In this document: in pieces, positions 20,156 to 32,888 of the stretch
How the letters are laid out: each line of letters starts with the position of its first letter
Position numbering within the stretch: the first letter of the stretch is position 1
NCBI GenBank assembly: GCA_024703915.1
Contig: CP087969.1
Span: forward strand, 4,216,001-4,280,000
From: Massilia sp. H-1
Lineage (GTDB): Bacteria; Pseudomonadota; Gammaproteobacteria; Burkholderiales; Burkholderiaceae_D
Reading direction: 5' to 3'
DNA: 64,000 nucleotides
Program-made: the position numbers and the translations under genes
The notes under the pieces: generated by a model
Databases searched by the model: none
Told to the model about the DNA's origin: nothing
What the model saw: only the letters and a program-made list of their open reading frames with translations

Positions 20156-21123
20156 TCGACGTGCTGTTCCTGCTGCTGCCGGGTAGCCTGATCCTTGATT
20201 GGGCGGGTCCGGCCGAGGCCCTGCGCATCGCCAATGGACTGATGCGCGAGCAGGGCAAGGCGGCGCCGTTCAAGCTGCGGTTTGTGGCGCCGTGCCCGGA
20301 ATCGATGACCTCGGTCGGGGTGCAGCTGGCGGGCCTTGAAACGCTTCCCGATGCGCTGGCGCCGCACGCCAGCTGGGTGGTGCTGGTGGGGCAGGCTTAA
20401 GCACGCAGATTGGCACCGACTCACGCGAGACGCGCGCCTTGCTCGACTGGCTGCGTCCCCTGGAGCTGGTGCCGGACCGGCTGGAGCTGGTCACCATTTG
20501 CGCTTAAGCACCGTGCTGGCCGCGCATGCTTAAACTTGCTGGCGGGGCGCCGTGCCACTACCCACCACCACCACCTCGACGAATTGCAGCGGGTGGCTCC
20601 GGCCTGCGAGGTGGTGCGCAACCGGGTGTTTGTGGAAGACAGTCCCGTCTACAGCAGCGCGGGCGTGACGACCGGCCTTGACCTGATCCTGCATCGGATC
20701 GAGGCCATCTGCGGTCCGGCGCTGGCGGCCCAGGTGGCGCAGATCATGGTGGTGGCGCTGCGGCGCGGACCGCACGACCCGGAGCTGTCGCCATTTCTGG
20801 CCTATCGCAATCACATCCATCCCGCGCTGCACCGGGTGCAGGATGCGGTGAGCCAGGCGCCGCAATCGGATTGGTCGGTGCCCGGCATGGCGGCGGTGGC
20901 GCATACCTCGCCGCGCCATCTGACGCGACTATTCCTGGAATACGCGCAGATCGCGCCGCTGCAGTACCTGCGCCGGATCCGGCTGGCCGTAGCGCAGATG
21001 GCGCTGGCGTCGGGCGACAGCGTAACCGAGGCGGCAGCGGCGGCCGGCTTCAGTTCGGATACCCAGCTGCGGCGTGCGTGGCAGCATTTCGGGGTGCCAG
21101 GAACTCCCTCGCGTCCGGACTGA
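20152..21123 (+). CDS. GlxA-family transcriptional regulator (DJ-1/PfpI + AraC HTH; frame interrupted)
   Basis: About 320 residues. N-terminal DJ-1/PfpI-like domain (IDVLFLLLPGSLILDWAGPAEA, LELVTICAGTVLAAHAGLLAG with the nucleophile-elbow Cys, ATTHHHHLDEL). C-terminal AraC domain with two helix-turn-helices (MAAVAHTSPRHLTRLF, VTEAAAAAGFSSDTQLRRA). Likely controls the coupled cysteine hydrolase; ligand unknown. Three scars (20395, 20505, 20525), each at an expected GCCGGC. Confidence 0.9.
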
Positions 21124-21387
21124 CCCCGCCAACCAGCTCTGCCCGCCCGGACCAGCAGCAGCCGGCCGGGCTATCGCGGCGAGTGCTGCGGCGATCCCTT
21201 GAAAATTGTCGATTGTTCACTATTAAGATGCGATCAGGTAAAATGTGTGGCGAATTTGTCACCATACCTGCCGCGTCTGTTGCGCGCACAAAATGCATGG
21301 GACATTCATCCAAGCACCGCCTGGCGGTGTCCACCTCACCGCCGCGCTTTACGCTTGTAGAAGCAATTCAACTGAACCCACCTGCCC
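21124..21387. other. Intergenic upstream of the giant Sel1/TPR gene
   Basis: 264 bases without a convincing gene. Contains GGTAAAATG and AT-richer stretches around 21205-21245 that may serve as promoter, but no clear -35/-10 pair. No strong ribosome-binding site precedes the ATG at 21388. Confidence 0.4.
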
Positions 21388-24300
21388 ATGCGCATCGTCC
21401 TCGTACTTCTTCTCTCTCTGCTGCATTCCGCCGTACTGGCCGCTCCCGCCAGCCAGCGCGCTACCGACGTGCCCGGTTTCGTGCGCAGGGGGCGCCCCTG
21501 CCCAAGTGGGTGGTGCCGCTCACGGAGATTCCAAGGAACTGAACGCACCGATCCTGTGGTGGTGCGGGCCAGCGATACCCAGGCGTGGGTGGGCCCGGTT
21601 TCTGCCATCAATTATCAGAACGCCACGCAGGTCAATGATTCCAGCGCGCTGGGCAAGATCGGCCAATTCGCCATTACGTACTACGCCCAATATCAGAAAC
21701 TGGCCTTGCACAAAGTAGTGATACTGCAGGGCGAACAGCGTCTTGACCGCACGGCCAGCGTCAACGTCCGGCCCTTGCAGCGCGAGACCGAGATCGACAG
21801 CGGCATACTTGGCGGCGCGACGAGCTTGCAGTTGCTGCTTGACGATGTACGCATCGGCGATACGTTGTTGATCAGCTATACGATCGAAGGCGACAATCCG
21901 GTATTCGGGAAAACCTGGTCCTCGGCTTTCGCTTGGGACAGCACCGTGCCGACCGAATTGAAGCGCTTGACTGTCCTGCATCCGCGCGAGCGCGTGCTGC
22001 ACTGGCGCCAGTTGGGCGACTTCAACACTGATGTCATCGTGGCGCAGACCGACGTGACCAACGGCATTGAGCGAATTCGTTTCGAAGGCCGCGGACTCAG
22101 AAGCACTCGTTGGCGAACCATCGACCCCGGCCGACTATCTTCCCGCCCGCCTGATCCAGTTCAGCGAATACGCGGATTGGCAAGCGGTGGCGACCTGGGC
22201 CGACGGCTTGTTCCCCAAGCTGCTTAGCCAGTCCGGCGCTCAAAGCGCTGGCGGCGGAATTGGCCAAACAACATGGTCAGGCAGCGCAAACCGAAGCGGC
22301 GCTGCACTGGGTGCAAAATGAAATTCGCTATTTCAGCTTGTCGATCGGCGAAAATGCGCAGCGGCCCCATGCCCCGGACGTGGTCCTCAAACGCCGCTAC
22401 GGCGATTGCAAGGACAAGAGTTATCTGCTCATCAGCCTGCTGCGCGAGTTGGGCGTGACGGCTCGTCCAGTCCTGCTGTCGGCCGATGCCCCGCGCGTCA
22501 ATGCCAAGCTGCTGGCAACGTCGACCTGGTTCAATCACGTGATCGTGCAAATCACCCTTGACGGGCGCGATTATTATGTCGACCCGACCCGCAGCAACCA
22601 GCCCGAACCGCTGGCCACGATGCCAACCGCGTTTCCCGACGCCGCCGTGCTGGTGGTCGACAAAGCCAGCACTGCGCTCGTGACACTGCTTAAGACACGC
22701 CGATGTTGGACCGCGCTACGAACACATCGAGAATATCGTCGTGGCCGATTTCAGCGGCGCGGCGACGCTGGAAACGCGTGACATTTACCGCGGCACGTAT
22801 GCCGACGCCATGCGCGCGATTTCACGAAGCTGTCGGTGAATGAGCAAAAGAAGGACCGGCTGGCCGTCTACGAAAAAATTTACCCTGGCGTGAGCCTGAT
22901 TGGCGCACCGAAGTACCGCGATGACATCGCCGCCAACCAAGTCGAGCTTGTCAGCCAGTATGCGCTGCCCAAGGCGGTCACCCACAAGGACAAGCGTTAC
23001 TCTGTCGAGTACGACAGCAAGATCCTCATCTAGCACCATCGGCATCCCCGATAAACTGGTGCGCCAGTTTCCGTTCGAGCTGGCGGCCGGTAAATTCGAG
23101 GCGCGCTACCGTCTGCGCATCCTCTGGCCCGATACCGTGCGCATGTCGCAGCCCGCAGCCAATCAAACGCTCGACAATCCCTATTTCCATTTGCGCGAGG
23201 AGTTCGACTTTCGCGGCAACCAGGTCGATTATCTGATCGATTACCGGCTCAAGCAGGATGTGATTCCTGCGGCCGATCTGCTGCCCTTGCAGGAAGAAGC
23301 GAAGAAACTGTTTCCATTCGTCTCAGGCGCACTGGGTTTTGCTGACGCCATTGTCGTGCCTGCCAGCGCGAAGGCTTTTTCCTTCCGCGAACTGGACGAC
23401 ATGCGCCACGTCGGGGAGGCCACGCTCGCCATGCCCGCGCTGAAGGCTTAAGCAAATCGGACAAGCTGGTACCGGCGGAAGCTTGTCAGTTCGTGCTCAA
23501 TGTACTGGACCGCGAGGACATTGCTTAAGCTGGGATGCACTGCAGCTTTCCGCCAATCTGGTCAAGCGCTTGGGCGCCATGGGCAGCGTGCCCGGTGTGG
23601 GCCAGTGCATGGGCCAGCTCGCGTTCGCCAATGGCGATTTCGAGAGCAGTGCCAAAGCCTTGAGCGGTGAGCCTGGTATTGCCGATGACAGCCCGATCGT
23701 GCGCCAGTTGGCCTGGTCCCAGTTCTACAACAACAATAGCGGCGCTGCCCTGGCAACCATGGCACGCTATCAGGCGGCCCGCAGCAAAGCCCACGGCAAC
23801 GCTCCGTCGGCTGGCGACGCGGCCGACCAGATCGCGCTTTTTTCAGCGTGCTTAGGCCAGCCGCTCCCGGCCGAATTGGAACAATTCGCACGCGCCATTC
23901 CTGACGGTCCGTGGCCGCGTCCGGTGCTGGCGATGCAGCTCGGCCTGATCAGCGCCGACCAATTGATTGGGCAAGCCGAAGCACTGCCTGCCGATGCCAG
24001 CGAAATCGCCTTGACTGAGGCGTGGTTTTACATTGGCCAGGCACGCCTGGCGGCCAAGGATGCGGTAGGCGCCAAGAAAGCGTTCCGCTGGTATCTCAAC
24101 AGTGGCGTGCGCGGTTCCGGCTTCCCGGCCCAGGCCAAGGCGGAATTGCGCCGCCTCCAGGCCCCCAATCCCGGACTGGAAGCCACCGCCGCCGCGCGCG
24201 ACAAGAATATGGAGGCGGCCGTCGCCGCCTGGAAACCAGGTGCCGACGCCGGTCTGGCGGAAAATCAGTTCGCCATGGGTGTGGCCCTGATGGCCGGTAG

Positions 24301-26827
24301 CGGGGTCGCCAAAGACATGCCGCAGGCATTTCGCTGGATGACGCTGGCGGCTGCCCAGGAGCAGCCGGAGGCGATGTTCGCACTGGGGGCGATGTATGAA
24401 GACGGCGCTGGCGTGACGGCGTCCCAGTCGAGCGCCCTGGATTGGTATCGCAAGGCCGCGGCGCTGGGCCAGTCGGAGGCCCAGTTTACCCTGGGTCACC
24501 GCTACCGCTACGGCCGGGGCGTCGAACGCGACGCGGGCCAGGCCCTGCGCCGGTATCGTGCTGCCGCCGGGCAAGGCCACAGCGGTGCCATGGCATCGCT
24601 GGGCGAAATGTACGGCCGGGGGTGAGGGCGTAACGCGCGACTTCGACCATGCGGAATTCTGGACGCAGCGCGCCATGAACCTTGGCAATTTGCGGGCAGC
24701 CGTCAACCTGGGGCGGGCCTATGAAAATGGCGACGCGGGCAAGCCCGATTACGCGCGAAGGCAATCTATCGTTTGGCGGCAGATCTCGGTTATGGCGATG
24801 CGCAAGTGGCAATTGGCATGCTGTACGAGAACGGCTATGGCGTCGACCAGAACATGGAAAAGGCCACCGACTGGTACCGCAAGGCCGCGGAGGCTTAAGC
24901 AATGCCAACGGGCAGAACAAACTGGCCCGGGCCTACTGGGACGGAGACGGCGTCCCCCGCTCGCGGAAAACTGCAGTTGAATGGTGGACCAAGGCGGCAG
25001 CGCAAGGTCACGCCAGGGCGATGGCCGAGCTTGGCCAATATATCGAACACTATGGCGCCAAGAGAAAATCGGATGGCCGAGGCCAGCCGTCTGTACGAGC
25101 TCTCTGCCGCGCAAGAGGATGGCATGGGCGAGTTCCAGATGGGCTTGATGTACGAATGGGGCAAGGGTGTTCCGAAAGACATGGAGCGCATGCTGACCTG
25201 GTATCTGCGCTCGGGCTCGCACGGCTATCGCTACGCCGAGTACCAACTCGCCAAGATGTATTACTACGGCGAGAAGGTGAAGGCCGATGAGGCCACCGCG
25301 CTTGTCTGGTTCGAAAAGGCCGCGGCGTCCGGCCACGTGAAGGGCGAATCCCAGATGGGGCGTTTCTACCTGTACGGCGATGGCGTGCCGCGCGATATGA
25401 AAAAGGGGTCGCCTTGCTGTTGCGCGCGGTCGAAAAAAACGATGTCGACGCGCAGGCGCACCTCGGCGATGCCTACGAGCGCGGTCTGGGCGTGGCCAAG
25501 GATGAAGCGCAGGCGCTGTCATGGTACGACAAGGCCGCCAAACGGGGCGACGTGTTTGCACAGGTCCGTATTGCCGAGCTGTATCAGCGGCTCAAGCAAG
25601 ATGGCAAGGCGCAAGCCGCGTTTGCGCTCGCCAACGCCCCGGCTCCGCCGATGATGACAGAAGGTTGGCGTACCAGTACGCGCAAGCGGGCGACCGGGTG
25701 CGCGCCGAGCAGATCTATCTGCGGGGGTTGGCACTGGCCGAGAAGAAGCCGGGCGAAAAATCCGAAGACTTGCTCGACCTGCTGAGAGCGACAAGCAAGT
25801 TCTATTTCGACGATAGCAAGTTCACCATCGCGCGACTATGCGCAGCGTGCGCTGCCGGTGGCGCAGGCGGCGTTGGGCGATGCGAGCCCGAAGCTGGCCG
25901 CCGCGCTCGAACTGCTTGGCGATATACAGATCAGGCTGGCGAACCCGGCCGAGGCAGAATCCCTGCACCTGCGCGCTCGGCATTCGTGAAAAGGCCTTCG
26001 GGCCGCAGTCGGGCGATATGGCGGACGCGCTGGAGACGATGGCTTACATGTACATCGACCTCGGGCAAATGAGCAAGGCGGAGGACTTCATGCAGGCGCT
26101 CTTATGCGATGTGCGAGAACACTTTCGGTGCCCAGCACAAGAATACGGCGAATTCCATGCACAGATTGGGGCGCTTGTATATGTTCCGCGGCCGCTACAA
26201 GGAGGCGGAAGTCGAACTGCTGCGTGCCCTTCCCATTTTCGAGAAAAGTGCCGTCAGCGGGACCTCGCTTGCCTTCCTTCAGTCCAGCTTGAGCGAGTTG
26301 TACCGCCGCATGGGACGGTACGAGGAAGCGGAATCCTGGTCCAGGCGTGCGCTGGAGAATGCGGACCGTTTTAGCGGGCAGAACGATGCCTGGGTCGCTT
26401 CGTATTTGGTCGACCTGGGTGCCGTACTGGTGCAGACGGGCAAGCTTGCCGAAGCCGAGCGTTTGCTGCTGCGCGGGGCAGGAGCGCATGCTCGAAGCCC
26501 ATGACAGCGAACACCGCTTCATGGGCGATGGTTACCAGTTCCTGGGCACGCTGTATGACAAGCAAGGGCGCCGCGCCGACGCTGAAAAGCAGTTCCAGCA
26601 CGCTCTGCAAGTGCGCGAGCGCACCGGCGTACCAGAGCATCTCGAGATCGCCGAATCGCTGCAGGCCCTGGGTGTCTTGTATAAGGAACTGGGTCGTTTC
26701 GACGCTGCCGAGCCGCTGCTCATGCGCTGGGCAATCCGGAAACAAGGTGCTGGGGCCGGATCATCCGGACAGCAAGGCGACCAGTTCCACTTTGGCCGCG
26801 ATGTTGCGCAAGAGCCGCGGGGCATAG
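21388..26827 (+). CDS. Giant secreted DUF3857-transglutaminase-Sel1-TPR protein (frame interrupted)
   Basis: About 1,810 residues once frames are joined. Order: signal peptide (MRIVLVLLLSLLHSAVLAA); DUF3857 (about 30-260); transglutaminase-like domain with intact catalytic Cys (RRYGDCKDKSY), His (STWFNHVIVQI) and Asp (YYVDPTRS) at about 300-400; a second beta-rich region to about 690; 9 or more Sel1-like repeats (for example FALGAMYEDGAGVTASQS, FQMGLMYEWGKGVPKD); then kinesin-light-chain-like TPRs ending KATSSTLAAMLRKSRGA. No stop besides indels separates these parts, so I read one protein. Scars at 22222, 22688, 23447, 23524, 23849 and 24895; other indels near 21490, 22095, 22730, 24624, 25060, 25410, 25660, 25840, 26100 and 26480. 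Probably periplasmic; substrate unknown. Confidence 0.75.
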
Positions 26828-26941
26828 ACGAAATCAGAGACGATCCAGTCTGGGATTACTTCGATGAGCTGGCACCCATCGGGCCGTAATTGCATTACGA
26901 TCCCGATGGTGCGCCACCGCGCCAACAACATAGGAATATAC

Positions 26942-27442
26942 ATGCGTCGTTTCCTGGTTTCTTTCCTTTTTATACCGCTGCTTGTATCGGCCGCGCAAAG
27001 CACGCCCGACGAAACCAGCGCCGCGCTATGGCGCGCCTTATCGAATGACCCCGGCGCCAGCGCCGACGTCGCGACATTGAAGCGTCTGTTTCATCCCGAT
27101 GCAGTCGTCTTCGGCGTGCACTACAAGGATGGTGTCGCCAATATGCGGCGTACGGCGATCGGCGACTTTCTGAGCAGCCAGGAAGCCGTTTCAGGCAAGG
27201 GGTTTTATGAGTGCGAGGTCGCACGCGAAATCAAAGTCTACGATCGCTACGCCGTCGTCCAAAGCGTGGTCGAGTCACGCCGGGACAAGGCTGCGATCAA
27301 CCCGACGCTGGTCGGCATCAACAGCCTTCAACTCTACAAGGCAGGCACGGAATGGAAAATCATGTCCTTGTACTACCAGGTGGAAAAGCAAGGCGAGCCG
27401 ATTCATCTGGGTAATGGCAAATCCGGGCAATGCCTGGCTTGA
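26942..27442 (+). CDS. NTF2-like / SnoaL-type small secreted protein
   Basis: 166 residues, uninterrupted. Signal peptide MRRFLVSFLFIPLLVSAAQS. The mature part fits an NTF2-like (DUF4440/nuclear transport factor 2-like) fold: DVATLKRLFHPDAVVFG, then YAVVQSVVESRR and LYKAGTEWKIMSLYYQVE. Such proteins are usually small enzymes or binding folds; activity unknown. Third of a run of short low-complexity-free genes between the giant TPR gene and pyrG. Confidence 0.75.
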   Translation: MRRFLVSFLFIPLLVSAAQSTPDETSAALWRALSNDPGASADVATLKRLFHPDAVVFGVHYKDGVANMRRTAIGDFLSSQEAVSGKGFYECEVAREIKVYDRYAVVQSVVESRRDKAAINPTLVGINSLQLYKAGTEWKIMSLYYQVEKQGEPIHLGNGKSGQCLA

Positions 27443-27482
27443 TGGTACGATTCCTTCAGCTCACGAACAAGTGCAGAGAAAA

Positions 27483-27929
27483 ATGGCGACTTTAGAACGT
27501 GCAATTCAAATCGCAGCCGGTGCACTGCACGCTTACCAGGTGGACAAAGCAGGTGAGCCTTATATTCTTCATCCGCTTCGGGTGATGCTGCGCCTGACCT
27601 CGCCACAGGAGCGAATGGCGGCGGTCCTGCATGATGTGGTCGAAGACACGGACATTTCGCTGGAGAGCCTTGTTGCGCATGGTTTTGATGCCGACGTCGT
27701 TTCGGCGATCGAGGCGTTGACAAAGCGCCCCGGCGAAACGCGCCTGCAAGCAGCTGCACGCGCCGCCGCTAACCGAATAGCGCTTCAAGTCAAGCTGGCT
27801 GACAATGCCGAAAACTCGGATCTCAGCAGAATCACTCATCCTGCAGCGCGAGATTATGCGCGGCTCGAGGAGTACAAGGCTGTGCGAGAATTGCTGCTGA
27901 AACATTTGCCTTCCAAGAGCCTGGATTAA
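27483..27929 (+). CDS. HD-domain hydrolase, Mesh1/SpoT-like
   Basis: 148 residues, uninterrupted. VDKAGEPYILHPLRVML gives the first metal His; AVLHDVVEDTD gives the HD-xxx-ED motif; IALQVKLADNAENSD gives the final Asp. These are the landmarks of RelA/SpoT-type (p)ppGpp hydrolase domains, and of the stand-alone Mesh1-like small alarmone hydrolases. No synthetase domain. It may hydrolyse (p)ppGpp or a related nucleotide. RBS GAGAAA lies close to the ATG. Confidence 0.82.
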   Translation: MATLERAIQIAAGALHAYQVDKAGEPYILHPLRVMLRLTSPQERMAAVLHDVVEDTDISLESLVAHGFDADVVSAIEALTKRPGETRLQAAARAAANRIALQVKLADNAENSDLSRITHPAARDYARLEEYKAVRELLLKHLPSKSLD

Positions 27930-27951
27930 TCTCACTCCCCGACCAGACCAT

Positions 27952-28338
27952 ATGTTGCATCTTCGCTCGCTCGTGCTCAGCACATTGTTGTTTGCTCCGA
28001 TGATCGCCCGCGCATCCGACGCGCTCATCTTCGCAGCCGTCTATGAGTGCCATGCTGACGAAGTGAATCGCGACATGGTAGAGGCCTGCAAGCGGACCTA
28101 TCCAGAATTGTCGGCCATCGCGTCCGACGCGTTGACGAATTGGCGCGCCCGGAATGGGGACAGGGCGAAGCAGAATATGGCGGCTTGTGAACCTGCGGCC
28201 TTTCAGGCGCAAGCGGTCAAAGTGAAGGAATCAATCAGAAGCGGGTTTCTCGCGCAAATGCGGGAGCGCGGGAAAAGCGCTTGCGTCGTGGCGCTGGAGC
28301 AGCTTTCCACTGGGTCGGGGGCAATGGATTTGAAGTAG
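27952..28338 (+). CDS. Hypothetical secreted protein, 128 residues
   Basis: Signal peptide MLHLRSLVLSTLLFAPMIARA, then a helical mature domain with four Cys (YECHADEV, VEACKRTYP, MAACEPAAF, KSACVVALEQL), probably two disulfides in the periplasm. No family recognised. It starts 22 bp after the HD-hydrolase stop, so it may be cotranscribed with it. Uninterrupted. Confidence 0.7.
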   Translation: MLHLRSLVLSTLLFAPMIARASDALIFAAVYECHADEVNRDMVEACKRTYPELSAIASDALTNWRARNGDRAKQNMAACEPAAFQAQAVKVKESIRSGFLAQMRERGKSACVVALEQLSTGSGAMDLK

Positions 28339-28541
28339 GAAAACCGGTGTCCGGGCGTCTTCAGGGGGCCTGGACAGGGGCTTCTGCCCGTGGTCCGGCA
28401 TTGAAAATATATCAAGTTCCACCCCCGGTTTTCCCAGCGGCCTACGCCCTTTTACAACCTTTTTGCCTTGTTTTGCGGAAGTATTTGCCTGTTTAAGGTA
28501 TAATTTCAATTTCCCGCACGTGCCGTTCGGCACCATCTGCA

Positions 28542-30210
<1,669 letters not shown>

Positions 30211-30244
30211 CGGCGCGCTTACCGGCATTGCAAGGAGACGCAGC

Positions 30245-31109
30245 ATGAAGCTTTGCGGTTTTGACGTAGGCCTGGACCAGCCGATCTTCCTGATCGCTCT
30301 AGCACCTGTGTGATCGAATCGCGCCAGATGGCGATGGATACCGCAGGCACGCTGAAAGAGATCACCTCGGCGCTGGGTATCCCGTTCATCTACAAATCGT
30401 CCTTCGACAAGGCCAACCGTTCGTCGGGCACTTCGTTCCGCGGCCCCGGCATGGACAAGGGCCTCGAGATCCTGGCCGACGTGCGTAAGGAAATCGGCGT
30501 GCCGGTTCTGACCGACATCCACACGATCGAAGAAATCGCTGCCGTCTCGTCGGTCGTCGACGTGCTGCAGACGCTCAAGCCTTCCTGTGCCGCCAGACCG
30601 ACTTCATCGTCGCCTGCGCCCAGTCCGGCAAACCAGTCAACATCAAGAAGGGCCAGTTCCTCGCGCCCGGCGACATGAAGAACGTGATCGACAAGGCGCG
30701 CCTGGCAGCAAAAGAAGCGGGCCTGAACGAAGACAACTTCATGGCTTGCAGAGCGCGGCGTCTCCTTCGGCTACAACAACCTCGTTTCGGACATGCGCTC
30801 GCTGGCGATCATGCGCGAATCGAACTGCCCGGTCGTGTTCGACGCGACCCATTCAGGTACAACTGCCGGGCGGACAGGGCACCTCATCCGGTGGCCAGCG
30901 CGAACACATCCCCGTGCTTTCGCGCGCAGCCGTGGCAGCCGGTATCAGCTTCACCTGTTCATGGAAACGCACCCCAACCCCGCGCAGGCGCTGTCGGACG
31001 GTCCGAATGCAGTCCCACTGGGACGCATGAAAGAGCTCCTCACCACGCTGGTCGACATCGACCGCATCGTCAAAAAGCCGGTTTCCTGGAATCGAGCTTC
31101 ACGCGATAA
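30245..31109 (+). CDS. kdsA: 3-deoxy-8-phosphooctulonate synthase KdsA (frame interrupted)
   Basis: About 285 residues, the family length. KLCGFDVGLDQPIFLIAGTCVIES, SFDKANRSSGTSFRGPG and TDIHTIEE are hallmark segments; FVFDATHSVQLPGGQG and MKELLTTLVDIDRIVK lie near the end. It condenses PEP with arabinose-5-phosphate to KDO-8-phosphate for lipopolysaccharide. AAGGAG precedes the ATG. Scar at 30297 (GCTCTAGC for GCCGGC); other indels near 30585, 30750, 30858, 30945 and 31080. Sits between pyrG and eno, a conserved betaproteobacterial order. Confidence 0.93.
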
Positions 31110-31155
31110 AGGCGGGCTCCGTGCTTACCCCACGCCGATTGCCCTGACAGATGAA

Positions 31156-31177
31156 GGCGGATCCTCCCGGATCCGCC
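31156..31177 (+). terminator. Terminator hairpin after kdsA
   Basis: GGCGGATCC-TCCC-GGATCCGCC, perfect 9-bp stem, followed by CACCGTTTTGCTT. Lies in the kdsA-eno gap, so eno probably has its own promoter or relies on read-through. Confidence 0.65.
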
Positions 31178-31208
31178 CACCGTTTTGCTTACCTTATGGA
31201 GAATAAAA

Positions 31209-32498
31209 ATGAGTGCTATCGTTGATATTATCGGACGCGAAATTATCGATTCAGCGCGGCAATCCAACCGTCGAATGCGACGTGCTGCTGGAGTCGGGCG
31301 TGATGGGCCGTGCGGCCGTGCCGTCGGGTGCGTCGACCGGTTCGCGCGAAGCGATCGAACTGCGTGACGGCGACAAGAGCCGCTACTTCGGCAAGGGCGT
31401 TCTGCAAGCCTGCGAAAATATCAATACCGAGATCTCGGAAGCGATCATGGGCCTGGACGCGAACGAACAGGCTTTCCTGGACCGCACCCTGATCGATCTC
31501 GATGGCACCGAAAACAAGAGCCGCCTGGGCGCCAACGCCATGCTGGCCGTGTCGATGGCAGTGGCCAAAGCCGCCGCTGAAGAAGCTTACTGCCGCTGTA
31601 CCGCTACTTCGGCGGTTCGGGCGCGATGCAAATGCCAGTGCCGATGATGAACGTCATCAACGGCGGCGCACACGCCGACAACAACCTGGACATCCAGGAA
31701 TTCATGATCATCCCGGTCGGCGCGCCAAGCTTCAAGGAAGCGATCCGCTACGGCGCCGAGATCTTCCACACCCTGAAGAAAATCCTGCACGAGAAAAAGC
31801 TGGCGACCTCGGTCGGCGACGAAGGCGGTTTCGCGCCGAACGTGGCCAACCATGAAGAAGCCATCAAGCTGATCATGCAAGCAATCGAGCAGGCTGGCTA
31901 CGAGCCGGGCGTGCAGGTTGCGCTGGGCCTGGACTGCGCCGCTTCCGAGTTCTACAAGGACGGCAAGTACCACCTGGAAGGCGAAGGCCTGCAGCTGACC
32001 GCGACCGAATTCACCAACATGCTCGAAACCTGGTGCGACAAGTACCCGATCATCTCGATCGAAGACGCGATGCATGAAGGCGACTGGGACGGCTGGAAGA
32101 TCCTGACCGACCGTCTGGGCAAAAAGTCCAGCTGGTGGGCGACGATCTGTATGTCACCAACACCAAGATCCTGAAAGAGGGCATCTCGAAAGGCATCGCC
32201 AATTCGATCCTGATCAAGATCAACCAGATCGGCACCCTGACCGAGACCTTCGCCGCCATCGAAATGGCCAAGCGCATGCAGCTACACCGCCGTGATCTCG
32301 CACCGTTCGGGCGAAACCGAAGACTCGACCATCGCGGACATCGCGGTTGGCACCAACGCCCTGCAGATCAAGACCGGCTCGATGTCGCGTTCGGACCGCA
32401 TGGCCAAGTACAACCAGCTGCTGCGCATCGAAGAAGATCTGGGCGACATCGCCAGCTACCCAGGCCGTAGCGCTTTCTACAACCTGGAAGTAATCTGA
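31209..32498 (+). CDS. eno: Enolase (frame interrupted)
   Basis: About 428 residues. REIIDSRGNPTVE, VPSGASTGSREAIELRD, MNVINGGAHADNNLDIQEF, SVGDEGGFAPN, LGLDCAASEFY, EDAMHEGDWDGW and SHRSGETEDSTIADIAV include the Mg ligands and catalytic Lys/Glu regions. It converts 2-phosphoglycerate to PEP and is essential. Frame broken by indels near 31252, 31590, 32128 and 32280; an essential gene broken four times argues for sequence error. GGAG precedes the ATG. Confidence 0.95.
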
Positions 32499-32502
32499 AC
32501 GC

Positions 32503-32527
32503 ACCGGCCAGCTTCGTGCTGGCCGGT
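32503..32527 (+). terminator. Hairpin after eno
   Basis: ACCGGCCAGC-TTCGT-GCTGGCCGGT, perfect 10-bp stem followed by CTTTC, right after the eno stop. Partial read-through into ftsB (14 bp on) is likely because the T-tract is weak. Confidence 0.65.
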
Positions 32528-32540
32528 CTTTCATGCTGCC

Positions 32541-32879
32541 ATGCGCCTGATCACACTCGCTCTTGCGACCCTCCTGCTGCTGATCCAGATCCCTCTGTGG
32601 GTCGGGAAGGGCGGCTGGCTGCGTGTGTCCGAGCTAGAAGATAAAGTCTCCGCCGCCCATATCCGCACCGAAGAACTCAAGGCCCGCAACGCCAAGCTGG
32701 AGTCGGAAGTGCGCGACCTCAAGGACGGCACCGGCGCCGTGGAAGAACGCGCGCGCCTGGAGCTGGGCATGATCAAGCAGAACGAAGTCTTCGTCCAGAT
32801 TCTCGGTTCCAACGACCAGAAGAAGGAGTCGGCGACCCCGTTGCCGCCGCCGCCACCCAAGCCTGTCACCACCCCGTAA
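32541..32879 (+). CDS. ftsB: Cell division protein FtsB
   Basis: 112 residues, uninterrupted. Short cytoplasmic end, one TM helix (LITLALATLLLLIQIPLWVG), then the GGWLRVSELEDKV start of a periplasmic coiled coil to about residue 85, and a Pro-rich tail. FtsB forms the FtsQBL subcomplex that activates septal peptidoglycan synthesis. Position directly after eno is the conserved arrangement. Confidence 0.95.
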   Translation: MRLITLALATLLLLIQIPLWVGKGGWLRVSELEDKVSAAHIRTEELKARNAKLESEVRDLKDGTGAVEERARLELGMIKQNEVFVQILGSNDQKKESATPLPPPPPKPVTTP

Positions 32880-32888
32880 GTTACGCCC

